Source: Beta vulgaris subsp. vulgaris
Lineage: Eukaryota; Streptophyta; Magnoliopsida; Caryophyllales; Amaranthaceae
DNA length: 64,000 nucleotides
Assembly (NCBI RefSeq): GCF_026745355.1
Contig: NC_079202.1
Coordinates: forward strand, 30,509,240 to 30,573,239
Direction of reading: 5' to 3'
The notes under the pieces are model-generated. The model was not told the origin of the DNA and did no database searches. It was given only the letters and a program-made list of their open reading frames with translations. Made by a program: the position numbers and the translations under genes. Positions 23,373 through 33,828 of the stretch are shown here, piece after piece; position 1 is the stretch's first letter; every line of letters starts with the position of its first letter.

Positions 23373-24248
23373 GTGGATAGTAGACACGAGAGCTTATCAC
23401 CACTTCTATGCAAACAAGGACCTGTTTGTGGAATTGGAAGAGGTGAATGGAGTTCACCATATGTCTATATGGGAAATGAAAGCAAATCTCAAGTGCTTGG
23501 AAAAGCTAAAGTTCTACTGAAGTTGACATCCGAGAAATCATTAGCTATCCTTACTGTTTTGTATGTCCCCTCCCTTTGTAGAAATTTAATTTCTGGTAGT
23601 TTGCTTAATAAGGCAGGTGTCAAGTTAGTTTAAGATGCAAATAAGCTAGTGTTGACTCGCAATAACGAGTTTGTTGGGAAGGGTTATGTTAGTTTTGGCC
23701 TGTTTGTTTTGGGCATTGTAACTCATGTTTCAATGAATAAGATTTCTTCATCTGCTTATGTTGTTGAGTCTGTAAAATATGTGGCACTGTTGTTTGGGTC
23801 ATGTGGGGGTTGGTTTAATAAATCGTCTTCAGAAAAGGAACCTATTGCATGATGTGATTGATGATGGACTTAACAAATGTGAAGTGTGTGCTGAGGCAAA
23901 ATTTGTAAGAAAGCCTTTTAAACCAGTGACTAATAGAGTGTCTGAATTATTAGAACTAATTCACACTGATCTGGTAGACTTTAAGAATCATGAAATTCGG
24001 GGTGGTTAGAAATATTATATTACCTTTGTGGATGACTGTTCAAGGCATTATAGAGTTTTCATATTAAATTCTAAGGATGAGGCTGAACAGAAATTTTTGG
24101 CGCATAAGGTAGAAGTCAAAAATCAACTGGACCGGAAAATTAAGAGGCTTCGGTTTGACCGTGGAGGGGAATATGGGTCTGATTTCCTTAAGAACCTGTG
24201 TGATAAAGAGGGCATTATTCATGATGTTTCTGCACCATATACCCATAA
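23373..24248 (+). pseudogene. Copia protease and integrase N-terminal/catalytic remnant
   Basis: Protease: an in-frame TAG precedes WIVDT, and the active-site DTG/DSG triplet reads DTR. Integrase: HCCLGHVG, a CEVC pair of the HHCC zinc finger, HTDL and FDDRGG-like catalytic surroundings (RFDRGGEYGS near 24160). Stops lie at 23518, 23631 and 24007, so the frame is lost repeatedly. The region ends at 24248, where the CACTA element begins. The coding sequence resumes at 27513 in the same frame after one copy of the TAA target site. Confidence 0.83.
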
Positions 24249-24274
24249 CACAACAAGAATGTCACCCTTTTCCG

Positions 24275-24595
24275 TCTGCACAAATCGGACGCTAAAAACG
24301 CGGGATCGGACGCTAAAGTTATTAGCGTCCGTCAACGGACGCTAAAAGGCTGATGCAAAACCCCTAGTCGCTAATTCTTCGATTAGCGTCCGCTAAGCGG
24401 ACACTAAAAATTTAGCGTCTGAATTTTCAAATTTAGCATCCGCTTTAGAGACGGGCGCTATTTAGCATCCGACTTCAGAGACGGACGCTAATTAGCGTCC
24501 GCCTCTAGAGTCGGATGCTAAACTTTAAAGTCGGACGCTAATTAGCGTCCGACTGTAAAATCGGATGCTAAATTTGAAAATTCAGACGGTAATTC
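24275..24595. repeat. CACTA left subterminal repeats
   Basis: More than ten TTAGCGTCCG/CGGACGCTAA copies in both orientations, some decayed by one base (GCATCC, GATGC). Confidence 0.9.
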
Positions 24596-25097
24596 TCTTT
24601 CTTTTTTTTTTCAAATGTAATGTTCTTGGCTTGTATTTGTATGGTGCAATGTTGAGACTTGTTAGTAACCACTTTTCATTGATTATTTTGTTGGGTCAGA
24701 TTTGTCACTATCAAATATAATAATGCAAAGCTAGAGGAAAAATTATAATTATTATTATATGTAATAAAAGTAATTATAATATAAATAGAAATGATAAATC
24801 AAAATTCGTGAATAATTTACAACCTTACTTAAATAAATAATAACAAAAAATCTATCTAATACATTAGAAAGAAATCATTTCTTCTTCAATATACAAATTT
24901 TCAATCTTCAACCTTTCCAAAGTCATCCTATCAAACCCAAAAAAACCTGCAAAAGAAAAAAAAATCACAATTAGTACAATATTTACTATATTAAAGTCAT
25001 AAATATCCTCACATACTATAAATATTATCAAATAAAAAATTTACCTGCATTAATGGGAACACTGCTCCAACAGCCATGGCCATGTTGAAGAATTTAA

Positions 25098-25793
25098 TCA
25101 ATCACTCAGTGCACCCTCCCAGAGGAAATAATGAATCTGGACTACCTTATTTGTTAAACATATGGAAGTAGAGGCAGTAATTGTAAAACATGAAAATTTT
25201 TTAGGGCTTAACCAAAAGAATGAAAGCAATAAGAACCATTTCTCAAGGCATTAATCTTATCCTCCATTAGACATAATTTGTTACAATAATATTCGGCAAT
25301 CATATGAAAAAGATAGACTTTTCACATTCAAAAGCACATACGTTATGGTGAGTTCCAATGCACTTTATGAGAGAGAAGATTCAATTTGACATCAAGAAAG
25401 CAAATCCAAAAAAATCACAATTAAGGAGATCCAATGTTGAGCCAATCTTGTGAATCAACTTCAATGATTATGGAAAGGTAAATCAATAGATCATCTGAGA
25501 AAATTATCCACACTTGTATATGTATTGAAAAGCCCCAAGTATTCTCAATTCATCATGTGTAGCTTCTTTTCCTAATATCTTTATGGCATCTGGGGCAGGA
25601 ACAGCTACAATGCATCCATCATGGCCATGGCCAAGAATGTAATCAACCACTCTTTGTCAAAACAATTTATAGTGCTCAACCTCTCCAAACGACTATTATC
25701 AGCATAGTTTTCCAAAAGACTCTTGCATCAACCACTCAGTGCACCCTCTAAGAGGAAATAATGAATCTGCACTACCTTACTGATTTGATCCCA
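25098..25793. repeat. Internal direct duplication within the CACTA element
   Basis: A 55-bp segment containing CACTCAGTGCACCCTC, AGAGGAAATAATGAATCTG and CACTACCTTA-like ends appears at 25098-25152 and again at 25731-25793. A related piece containing CATGGCCATG also occurs at 25075 and 25623. This suggests segmental duplication of acquired DNA. One open minus-strand frame near 25500-25650 (with ILGHGHDGCIVAVPAPDAIK) is not identified. Confidence 0.65.
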
Positions 25794-26494
25794 TTCATAA
25801 AAGATATATACATGTGCACCAAGTCAATCATCACCTCTAGCAACAACCATTAGATATTTACAGATTCCTAACTCAAAATGTAGTGATTCCCTTCAACTTA
25901 ACAGAATGCAAAATCTATAAACACATTATAGATCTGTATACAAATAACTTACATATTTGATGAATTTCTGTTCACATTATAAAGGAACAGATTTGGAAAC
26001 ATACACATTCGACATCCCAAACCTGAAAAGTGAATCAACCCTTAAATCAAGAACAAGTAAACGACCCTCTCGGCGTCAGTTAGCGATTGGATGTTTCCCA
26101 AATAGACAATCTTTAGCATATGGCACAGTTGAGCTAATTGTGATGAATTAAAGTGATCTTATCAATAAGCCGACTGCAACTACATAGAACTACTTTGAAT
26201 AGAAAGGTTACTAATTCATCGATAAACTTAGAATAATTTCACAACCAGCATTACAGTACTAGCTGATAATAATCACCAAACTTCATCTATATATACAGAC
26301 AGATGCAAATCATGCAATCATACAACAAATGGGACATTAAACATCAATGTTCATAAATCATATATTTTCATAATTAAACACTTCATAAAAGAATAAGTAA
26401 GTTGAAGCTATGATTATTTCTCTGAAAACCTATAAAAGACCAAAAGAAAAAGGTCATTTGAAAGGAGAGAATAAAGAAGAGCTGATAAATTAGA

Positions 26495-26664
26495 TTTTGA
26501 ATCGAAGTGAAAATGCGCTAGAACTTTCCGATCGGGCAACGGTTTCAGTAGCAATTCTTCATTGAACTCTTCTTTTTGTGCTTGTTCACTGGCAACAAAA
26601 AGTGAGGCGGGTGAGACGAAGAAGTAGATTAATAGGAGAGAGAAAATCCATTTTGATTCTGCCA
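26495..26664 (-). pseudogene. Captured fragment of GPI-transamidase subunit PIG-T (GPI16) first exon
   Basis: Minus-strand reading from the ATG at 26664 gives a signal-peptide-like start (MAESKWIFSLLLIYFFV) and then EEFNEELLLKPLPDRKVLAH followed by FHFDSKSNL. The block ELLLKPLPDRKVLAHFHF is how I remember the N-terminal luminal part of plant PIG-T, the subunit that helps attach GPI anchors in the ER. The rest of the protein is absent: after SNL the reading runs into unrelated sequence. Upstream, minus strand 26700-26760 looks like its leader (AACCCTAA-type, TCTTCTTCTAC). It lies inside a CACTA element, so it was probably acquired by transposon capture. Expression is unknown. Confidence 0.75.
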
Positions 26665-26829
26665 TTGATGAGTTCTCCATAGAAGCTGTCAAGTGCAAGT
26701 AGAAGAAGACGACGATGAAACCCTAACCCAAAGCCCCACCCACCCGAACACCCACACGAGCCGGAAATCACCACATCCAAAAACCAAAACAACAGATCCA
26801 AAAACCCAAACCCAAACAACAGGGAAAAC

Positions 26830-27095
26830 GAAGATCCAAAAACGAAAACTGAAAACAAAAATTTAAAAACTAAAAATTTAAAAAGCGATAATTCAAATAC
26901 TGAAAATTTAAAACCAAAAATGAAAATACAAAAAACGAAAATTATGAAACTGAAAATTTAAAAAGCGAAAGTTAAGAATTGGAAAACGGAAATCCAAAAA
27001 CAAAAATTCAGAAACGCAAATTGAAAAATGAAAATCCAAAAACTGAGAATTCAAAAACTGATAATCCAAAAATGAAAATTCAAACGACAATTAAA
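26830..27095. repeat. A-rich degenerate tandem repeat
   Basis: Repeats of AAAACTGAAAATTTAAAA-like 12-14 bp units, inside the CACTA element beside the captured gene fragment. Confidence 0.7.
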
Positions 27096-27512
27096 AATAA
27101 AATAAAATATACCTGATAAAGAAGCGGCGGTGATACTTGAAGAGGCCGATGATGCTCATCAACCAACTGAACAAAAATACTAGATCTGAGGAAAATGAAT
27201 TGAGTGAGAGAGAGAATTGAGTGAGAGAGAGTTGAGTGAGGATTTTATTTCTTATTTACGACAATTGGACGGTTTGGTCGATTGAGTTGGTAATACCAAT
27301 AAATTAGCGTCTGTCAAACGGACGCTAATTAGCGTCGGTTTACAGAAACGGACACTAATTAGCGTCTCTTTACAAGAACGGACGCTAAAAAACAAGAAAG
27401 CAGACGCTAATCTACGTCTGTTATATATCAGACGCTAATTTTGATTTTACCGTCCAATTGTACTGTCGGACGCTAAATTCAGACGCTAAAAAAGCGGATT
27501 CTTGTTGTGTAA

Positions 27513-29575
27513 GCAGAATCATATAGCTGAAAGGAAGAATATAACTTTGAAGGAAATGATAAATGCAAGGCTTTTAAGGGGAAGTTGTCCTGTTTGTAAA
27601 CTATATATTGAACAGGGTATCTCATAAGAAATTAGACAGGACTCCATTTGAGTTATGGTGAGGTTTTGTGCGAAACATGAAATTCATGAAAATGTGGGGG
27701 GTGTCTAGCTAAAGTGGGTATGCCTTCGTTCAAGAGGACTATTGTAGGAGCTATGACGTTTGATGATGTTTTCATTGGTTATGCTAAAAATAGTGCTGCC
27801 TATAGATTTATGAGGTTGAATGACAAATTTGGACATAGTTAAAATGCTTCCACTGTGGGGGTTCCGGCTGGTAATGCAGGTTCTCTGGTTACTTCGAGTG
27901 AGGTAGGTTGGTCAGATGAGCCTAGAAGAAGTAAGAGACAAAGGGTGGAATCAAGTTTTGGTCCGGGTTCCATTACTGCGTTTATGCCCGAGTTTGAACT
28001 TTCAAAGGTCATGGATATTTCATTGTTTATGGTGGATAAGGATCCCAAGACATTTGAAGAAGCCATGAGTTCCATGGATGCTAGTTTGGAGGGAAGCAGT
28101 CAACAATGAGTTGGATTCCATCATCACAAATAGCACTTGAGAACTTGTAGACTTGCCTAAAGGGAACATGCCGATTAGCTGCAAATGGATTTTCAAAAGG
28201 AAGTTGAAAATTGATGGGACTGTGGAATAATTCAAGGCAAGACTGGTAGAGGATTCACTCAAAAGTTTGAAGTGGATAATTTCTATACTTATTCATCTGT
28301 GACTAAAATTGCTATCATTTGTGTTTTATTTACTTTAGCTTCTTCATTTAACTTGTTTGTGCATCAGATGGATGTGAAGACAACCTTTCTGAATGGAGAT
28401 CCAATGAAGAAATATATATGGAACAACCTCCTGGTTGTGCGGTACCAGAGATGGAGCTTAAGGTGTGCAGGCTGAAGAAGTCCCTCTAAGACCTCAAGTA
28501 GGCCCTAAAACAATGCTACGTAAAATTTCATAAGACTATCATTGGTTTTGGATTTGTTGTGAATGGTTCAGATGCATGTGTATACTCAAAGGTAATGGGC
28601 TATGATTGCATAATCATATGCTTATATGTTAATGACATGCTTCTGTTCAGTGCAAGTCTCGATGCCATAGAGGAAACTAAGAGATTCTTGTATTCTATGT
28701 TTGAGATGAAGAACTTGGGTGTAGCAAATGTGATATTAGGGGTAAAAGTTGCTAGAATTCCTAAGGGTTATTCACTGTCCCAATCTCATTATGTGGAGAA
28801 AGTGTTAAAGAAATTTGACTGTTTTGATGATCCTCCAGTCAGGAGTCCCTATGATTCAAGTATTCAATTACTCAAGAATAATGGTGATGTGTCATAAAGT
28901 GAGTATGCGAAGGTTATAGGAAGTTTGATGTTTCTGATGAACCGCACTCGTCCCGGCATTGCTTATGCAGTAAGTAGGCTCAGTAGATATACTCATAATC
29001 CTAGTTTGGATCACTAGAAAGCTCTTAAAATACTATTGAGATATTTAAGAGGAACCATGGACTGGGAGTTAAACTTCGTGGGATTCTCAACTTTCCTAAA
29101 AGGATACTGTGATGCTAATTGGGGACTGATAGTGGCGAAGTGAGTTCTACCAATGGGTATGTGTTCACTCTGAATGAAAGTGCAATATCATGGAAGTCTG
29201 CCAAGCAGACATGTATAGCTCGATCTACTATGGAAGCTGAATTCATTGCTTTAGATCTTGCTACTCAAGAGGTTGTTTGGTTGAGGAACCTTTTGGCAGA
29301 TATTCCTTTATGCGGGAGACCGGCCCCTTCGGTGTCAGTTCATTGTGATTCACAAGCTGCGATAGGGGTTGCCAACAACAATATTACAATGGCAAGAAAA
29401 GGCACATTCGAGTCAGACCTGAGTCTGTGAGGTAATTTATTCTGAATGGTGTCATTTCTCTAGAGTTTGTGAGAACTGAAAGGAATTTGGCTCATCTTTT
29501 TACTAAATGATTGAGCAGAAAGTTTGTATTAGAATTTTCAGGAGGAATGGGTTTAAAACATGTGTACGTTATTGC
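27513..29575 (+). pseudogene. Copia integrase end, reverse transcriptase and RNase H remnant
   Basis: Resumes the integrase (ERKN), then the DEPRRSKR linker, RT motifs (SVTKIAII, HQMDVKTTFLNGD) and the catalytic box, which reads YVND instead of YVDD (near 28628). RNase H follows: [12 protein letters not shown] and CDSQAAIGV. Inactivating changes include TGA or TAA stops near 28139, 28229 and 28487, frameshifts around 28100 and 28420, and TAA at 28896. Sequence is closest, within this window, to the truncated copia at 8690-10320. Confidence 0.87.
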
Positions 29576-30189
29576 ATTCCTAAATTCTATACTGAACTTA
29601 TTTATGATTTCTCATTAATATACTTTTTACTCTAATTTGAGCGGTTCTTGTTGAATAGGTTGCATGTGTATATTTTTGAGATTTGGTGTCCATGATTTTT
29701 GGCTGATTCAATTTAATTGAACGTAATGGAGATAATGTTTCTATGGCCTTTACGACTGATTCATTTTATTTGAACGTAATTGAACATCGTGGATGAGTGT
29801 GAAGGGATGACCTCCTTCTGTCGAATGTCGTTCTTGGAGGCATTATAGAGCACTCTGTGTAATCCCAAGCTGGTGTCAGGATTGTTGAATTGTATGATGT
29901 TCACAATCATTTGAAAGACATGTGATTTGTCTTGGAGGTAAAATGAATTGCATGTTCAACTGTGTTGAATGTTGTTCATGGACAATTCATGGATAACACG
30001 GTATTTCTCAAGTCTTGAAAGTAAAATATGTGCTATCGGGTTCCTTTTCTCTCTTGCAAGTGGATACTTGTAGGTGACGGGACACCCCATCTCACTATGT
30101 TAGTCCAATCCTTGGATACTAATATGTAAGTATTAAACTTTCCCTTGCTGCTCATTTCTTGTTTTCCTAACTTTGCATTTGTGGGGGAT

Positions 30190-30783
30190 TGTTGGATAAC
30201 ATCCAAGTAAACGCGAATTTCGATTATGCATCTTTGCGCCCGACCTGGTGAGGGTCCGCCAGACCGACGAGACGAGGTTTCTCGCTCGCAAAGTTTTTCG
30301 GTCTCAAGCCCGATCGGGCGGCCTCCGTCCGACCCGATTGGACGAGTTCCTTTTTCTGCTTTTCAAGCCTTTTGTCGCTATCGTTCTCGGGCCTGATCGA
30401 GCGGCATCCGCCCGACCCGATCGTGCGAGCCTCTTTTTTAGCGGGTTGCAGTTTCCGTGGTTTGCGGGGACTTTCTTTGATTATTTTATATAAATACCTC
30501 ACCCCAAAACTGAAAATTCATTATTCTACTCTAAAAAAATCCTAAACACAAGCCTACCTTATTCTCTCTAAGATTTGAGCAGTTCTTGAGAAATACCAAT
30601 CTTTGATCCAGGTGCACGGAGTCAAAGATAGTTGTATGAGTCGTGGGGGACGAACGCCGTTATGAATCGCACGGTGGTGGCGAAATTCGTTTCTAAGGCA
30701 GTGGCCATCATACCACGACGCATCCAACTCATTCTTGCAATTCAGGTTTAAGTTATTTGAATTCTGCATATTTACTACTTACA
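30190..30783 (+). repeat. 3' LTR of the 9-kb copia
   Basis: 594 bp, preceded by TTTGTGGGGGAT. Clearly diverged from the 5' LTR, so the insertion is not recent. Confidence 0.9.
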
Positions 30784-30788
30784 CTAGA

Positions 30789-31620
30789 AACACATTATAA
30801 ACTTGAATTCGTTTCTTCACTCTAAATGATCCAAATACATATAAAAATACTAATGGAAATTAAATCAACAAATACCAAAAATGTAGGAAAAGACACTAAA
30901 ATCACTTAAGGAATTATCAAAGAACATAGCAAAAGAATTATTAGGAACTATGCCATATTTGACTCTTATCTAATTCAGTAGGTTGTCGAGGTGAACCTTA
31001 GGGTGCATATTAATACCATATTACTAATAATATATTTTTGAAGAAAGTGAATACATTCCCTATTTCTTAGAGTTTGAACCCAAAACTGAAGCTTTCTTAA
31101 CCTAACGATCCAAAACTGTGGAATTCTAATCCTTTTAGCGAATATGTGATTTCCTAAAAATATTATATAATAAACCCTTTTTCTGAAAATGTAATCTTTT
31201 GAAACATTGGCATCGCAAAGAAAAAACAGTTAAAATTTGGCCAAAATATATTGCATATTGGTTAAAACGTATTAAAAAAAGTCTTTCTCATATATGGTGC
31301 ACCCTCTTCTAAACTACGTCGATTTATTATTTTTAGAGTATATAATTTTAAAAATTGTTGTTATTTTGTTTCCTTAAATTTTGCAATTAAAGATTCCTTT
31401 TTCAAATTTAAATTTAAAAGGTATATGTTTTCTTACCTTAAGCGTAGATGTTCAATTAATATAGGTTCTGTTTATTATAACCTATGTTCTTTTTATAAAT
31501 ATAGATTTACATGTTCTTTAATTTAAGTAATCTATTATTTTTAAAGTAGAAAAGTTGTTGAAAAAAATCCATGTTCTTTTATATAAATGGTATGTTCTTT
31601 TTAGGTAAAAAAAACTCAAA
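30789..31620. other. AT-rich non-coding stretch
   Basis: No gene, repeat unit or element boundary could be supported. Confidence 0.6.
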
Positions 31621-31625
31621 TGAAC

Positions 31626-31650
31626 CCGGTGCACACCTAGTGTGCACCGG
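31626..31650. repeat. Perfect 11-bp inverted repeat, 3-base spacer
   Basis: CCGGTGCACAC, spacer CTA, GTGTGCACCGG. Confidence 0.9.
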
Positions 31651-31864
31651 ATTGGTAAGATATCAACTTCATATAGTGAATTCTACAGAGATATAGTGAA
31701 CTTATATACAATATAGTACATTTCATTAACGGAAAATATAATGTGAAATTATATGCAATATAATAGAGGAATTGATTAAAATATTTTAACATACAGGAAG
31801 ATCTAAGTTGCGTAGTATATATCATGACACGTGTTCTAACATATGGAATGATTTAGGATCTCCA

Positions 31865-32160
31865 TGATATAATGAGTGTTTGAATGATATAGTGAGTTTC
31901 TGCTTGATATAGAATGATATAGTGAGTTTCTACATGATATAGCGTGTTTTTTAATGTATAGTGAGTTTCTGTATGATATAGTGTGTGTCTGAATGGTATA
32001 GTGAGTTTCTGTACTGATATAGTTTATGTGTGTGTTTGAATGATATAGTGAGTGTGTCTAAATAATATAGTGAGTTTCTGTATGATATAGTGTGGGTCTG
32101 AATGATATAGTGGATTTCTACATAATATAGTGGGTTTTCTCATAATATAGTGGATTGTTC
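31865..32160 (+). repeat. Tandem repeat, about 20-bp unit (40-bp higher order)
   Basis: Units of the form GATATAGTGAGTTTCTGTAT alternate with GATATAGTGTGTGTCTGAAT, with indels. Flanked by AACCCGGTGCACAC at 31624 and GAACCGGGTCCACAC near 32203. Confidence 0.88.
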
Positions 32161-32215
32161 ACTAATTTTATGTTGTTTTGCCTAGTACACACTAATGTTA
32201 ACGTGAACCGGGTCC

Positions 32216-32548
32216 ACACAAATCAGATTGCTTTTTAGGTCCACCATAAGCATTATGCATCATAGTGCTTAATCCGCGCTTTGGGTTTTCACTTGTTGTC
32301 ATGAGAACCTAATTATATATATAAACTTAGATTAAATAGATGAAAAACAGTTGATGCATGAAACCAGCAACGAATTCAAGTGTGATGTGGAAGATGAGAT
32401 TTGATGCATGATCTGACTGAATAATGTATGCCTGATATTTTTAAGTTAATTGATGGTTAGTGAATTTACTTTTTCAATGCAGAATTGGTTTATTTAAATT
32501 GTTGGAACTTTAAATAGATGTTGAAAGTTTGAGTACTTGTTTATAAAC
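32216..32548. other. Non-coding stretch, nothing identified
   Basis: AT-rich, no frame, no repeat seen. Confidence 0.5.
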
Positions 32549-32551
32549 TTA

Positions 32552-32831
32552 GGGGTCGTTTGGTTCAAAATAAGGAATGGAAAGGGAATGGAATGGGATG
32601 AAAGGATGGAATGGAAATGGAATGTGTTACTTTAGACACTTGTTTGTTTTGATGTAGGAATGGAATCATTGGCCTAATGACTCCTTACTTTTTGTTTCCT
32701 ATGGTGTGAGGAGGGTTTCAAGATGGGGGAATCAAAATTGGGCTAGTAAGGGAGTGAAAAAAATGGATAACCCAACCAAACATAAAATAAGGGAGTGTGT
32801 TACCTCAATTCGTTTCCAACCAAACGGACCC
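32552..32831. mobile_element. Tourist-like (PIF/Harbinger) MITE, 280 bp
   Basis: Terminal inverted repeats GGGGTCGTTTGGTT and AACCAAACGGACCC, with a TTA duplication on both sides (32549-32551 and 32832-32834). The interior is rich in GGAATGG strings with no coding capacity. Confidence 0.8.
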
Positions 32832-32834
32832 TTA

Positions 32835-33715
32835 AAGGCTACTGATTCGTATTCATAAGGGATATTGATCATCATAAGCACGGGTTACTTACTAGTGTAA
32901 GTGAGGGTTACTAATTCACATAATCAGGGTTTTCGTGAGATTTTGTACTTTGTATGTTACTCATTAACATGTTTACAGGTTACTAATATAGATAATCAAG
33001 GGTTACCTTGTAGTTCGTTAATATAGATAATATATTCAATAATCTCGTTGCTATCGGTTGAGCATAATCGAAGATGAAGCATTGATTCTTCTATTTCATC
33101 ATGGTCTATAGATTCTTGCGATTCTGGTGAAATATTAGAGCTCGACATTTTCTGAGGCTACTGATTTGCTAATATTTTTAATGGAGTTATTGATTAGTTG
33201 GGTGTTTTCCGAGGATTTCTAGATGTTTGTTGATTTTGATTTGTCTTTTACCTAGAAAATAACGGCGCACTATAAAGAACATGTATTAAAGGGTCGTAGA
33301 TCGTCGAGTCTGGTAGATGGAAATACAACAACACGCTTTTTTCAGCACGTCTTTTGCACGCGCACGACCACGCACGTAATTATAGTTGTGGTCGGTCGTC
33401 TGCAAGATACGTTGTTCAAATGATTGATGTATGGCTTAAATTGATAGATGTTCTAGGTTTGTGATATAAGTTTTTTTAAACTGATAGAAGTCTAAGTTAA
33501 ACTAATATGTTTTAGGGTTAAATTAATAGATGCTAGGGTTAAACAAATGGAAATCTAGTTTAAAATAGTAGATGTATTGCTTAAATATTACTTTTATGTT
33601 TGTGCTAAATTAGTTTGAATACTTTAATTTTTTACATGCTTTCACTATTATTATATTTGTTTTACACTCCTTTGGCCTAATTTATCAAACTTTATCTCTC
33701 CTCCAATTATAAGTG
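32835..33715. other. Non-coding stretch with weak repeats
   Basis: 33430-33580 has degenerate repeats of TTAAATTGATAGATGCTAGGG type. Nothing else recognised. Confidence 0.5.
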
Positions 33716-33828
33716 TCTCACCAACTCTTCTAAGCCATCTGATATGATTTTGATAAGTAAAGGACTGCAATGGTGTGTGGCAAACACAGGAAGAGAACAT
33801 AGAGAGGGAGGTGGATCGATAGTTTGAT

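Larger units (their letters stand above)
24249..27509. mobile_element. CACTA-type DNA transposon, non-autonomous, carrying host gene sequence
   Basis: Termini are CACAACAAGAAT at the left and its reverse complement ATTCTTGTTGTG at the right (27498-27509), close to the canonical CACTACAAGAA. The 3-bp target duplication is TAA (24246-24248, 27510-27512). Both ends carry dense subterminal repeats of TTAGCGTCCG and its complement CGGACGCTAA (24275-24595 and 27300-27490), as expected for transposase-binding sites of this superfamily. No transposase was found in 3261 bp. The interior holds a PIG-T-like gene fragment, an internal duplication and an A-rich degenerate repeat. Confidence 0.92.
21761..30783 (+). 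mobile_element. Ty1-copia retrotransposon, both LTRs and TSD present, coding region dead
   Basis: LTRs at 21761-22330 and 30190-30783 start TGTTGGRTAACATCC and end ACTACTTACA. The target duplication is CTAGA at 21756-21760 and 30784-30788. The polypurine tract TTTGTGGGGGAT precedes the 3' LTR. Gag, protease, integrase, RT and RNase H remnants occur in the copia order. About 3.3 kb of the 9-kb length is a CACTA transposon inserted in the integrase region. No TGGTATCAGAGC primer binding site follows the 5' LTR. Confidence 0.93.

Noticed and set aside
30224..30502. Frames on both strands in the 3' LTR of the 9-kb copia
   Set aside because: The same GC-rich LTR block, present in the 5' LTR too.
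31865..32160. CRISPR-like regular repeats
   Set aside because: Degenerate tandem repeat without unique spacers, in a plant genome.
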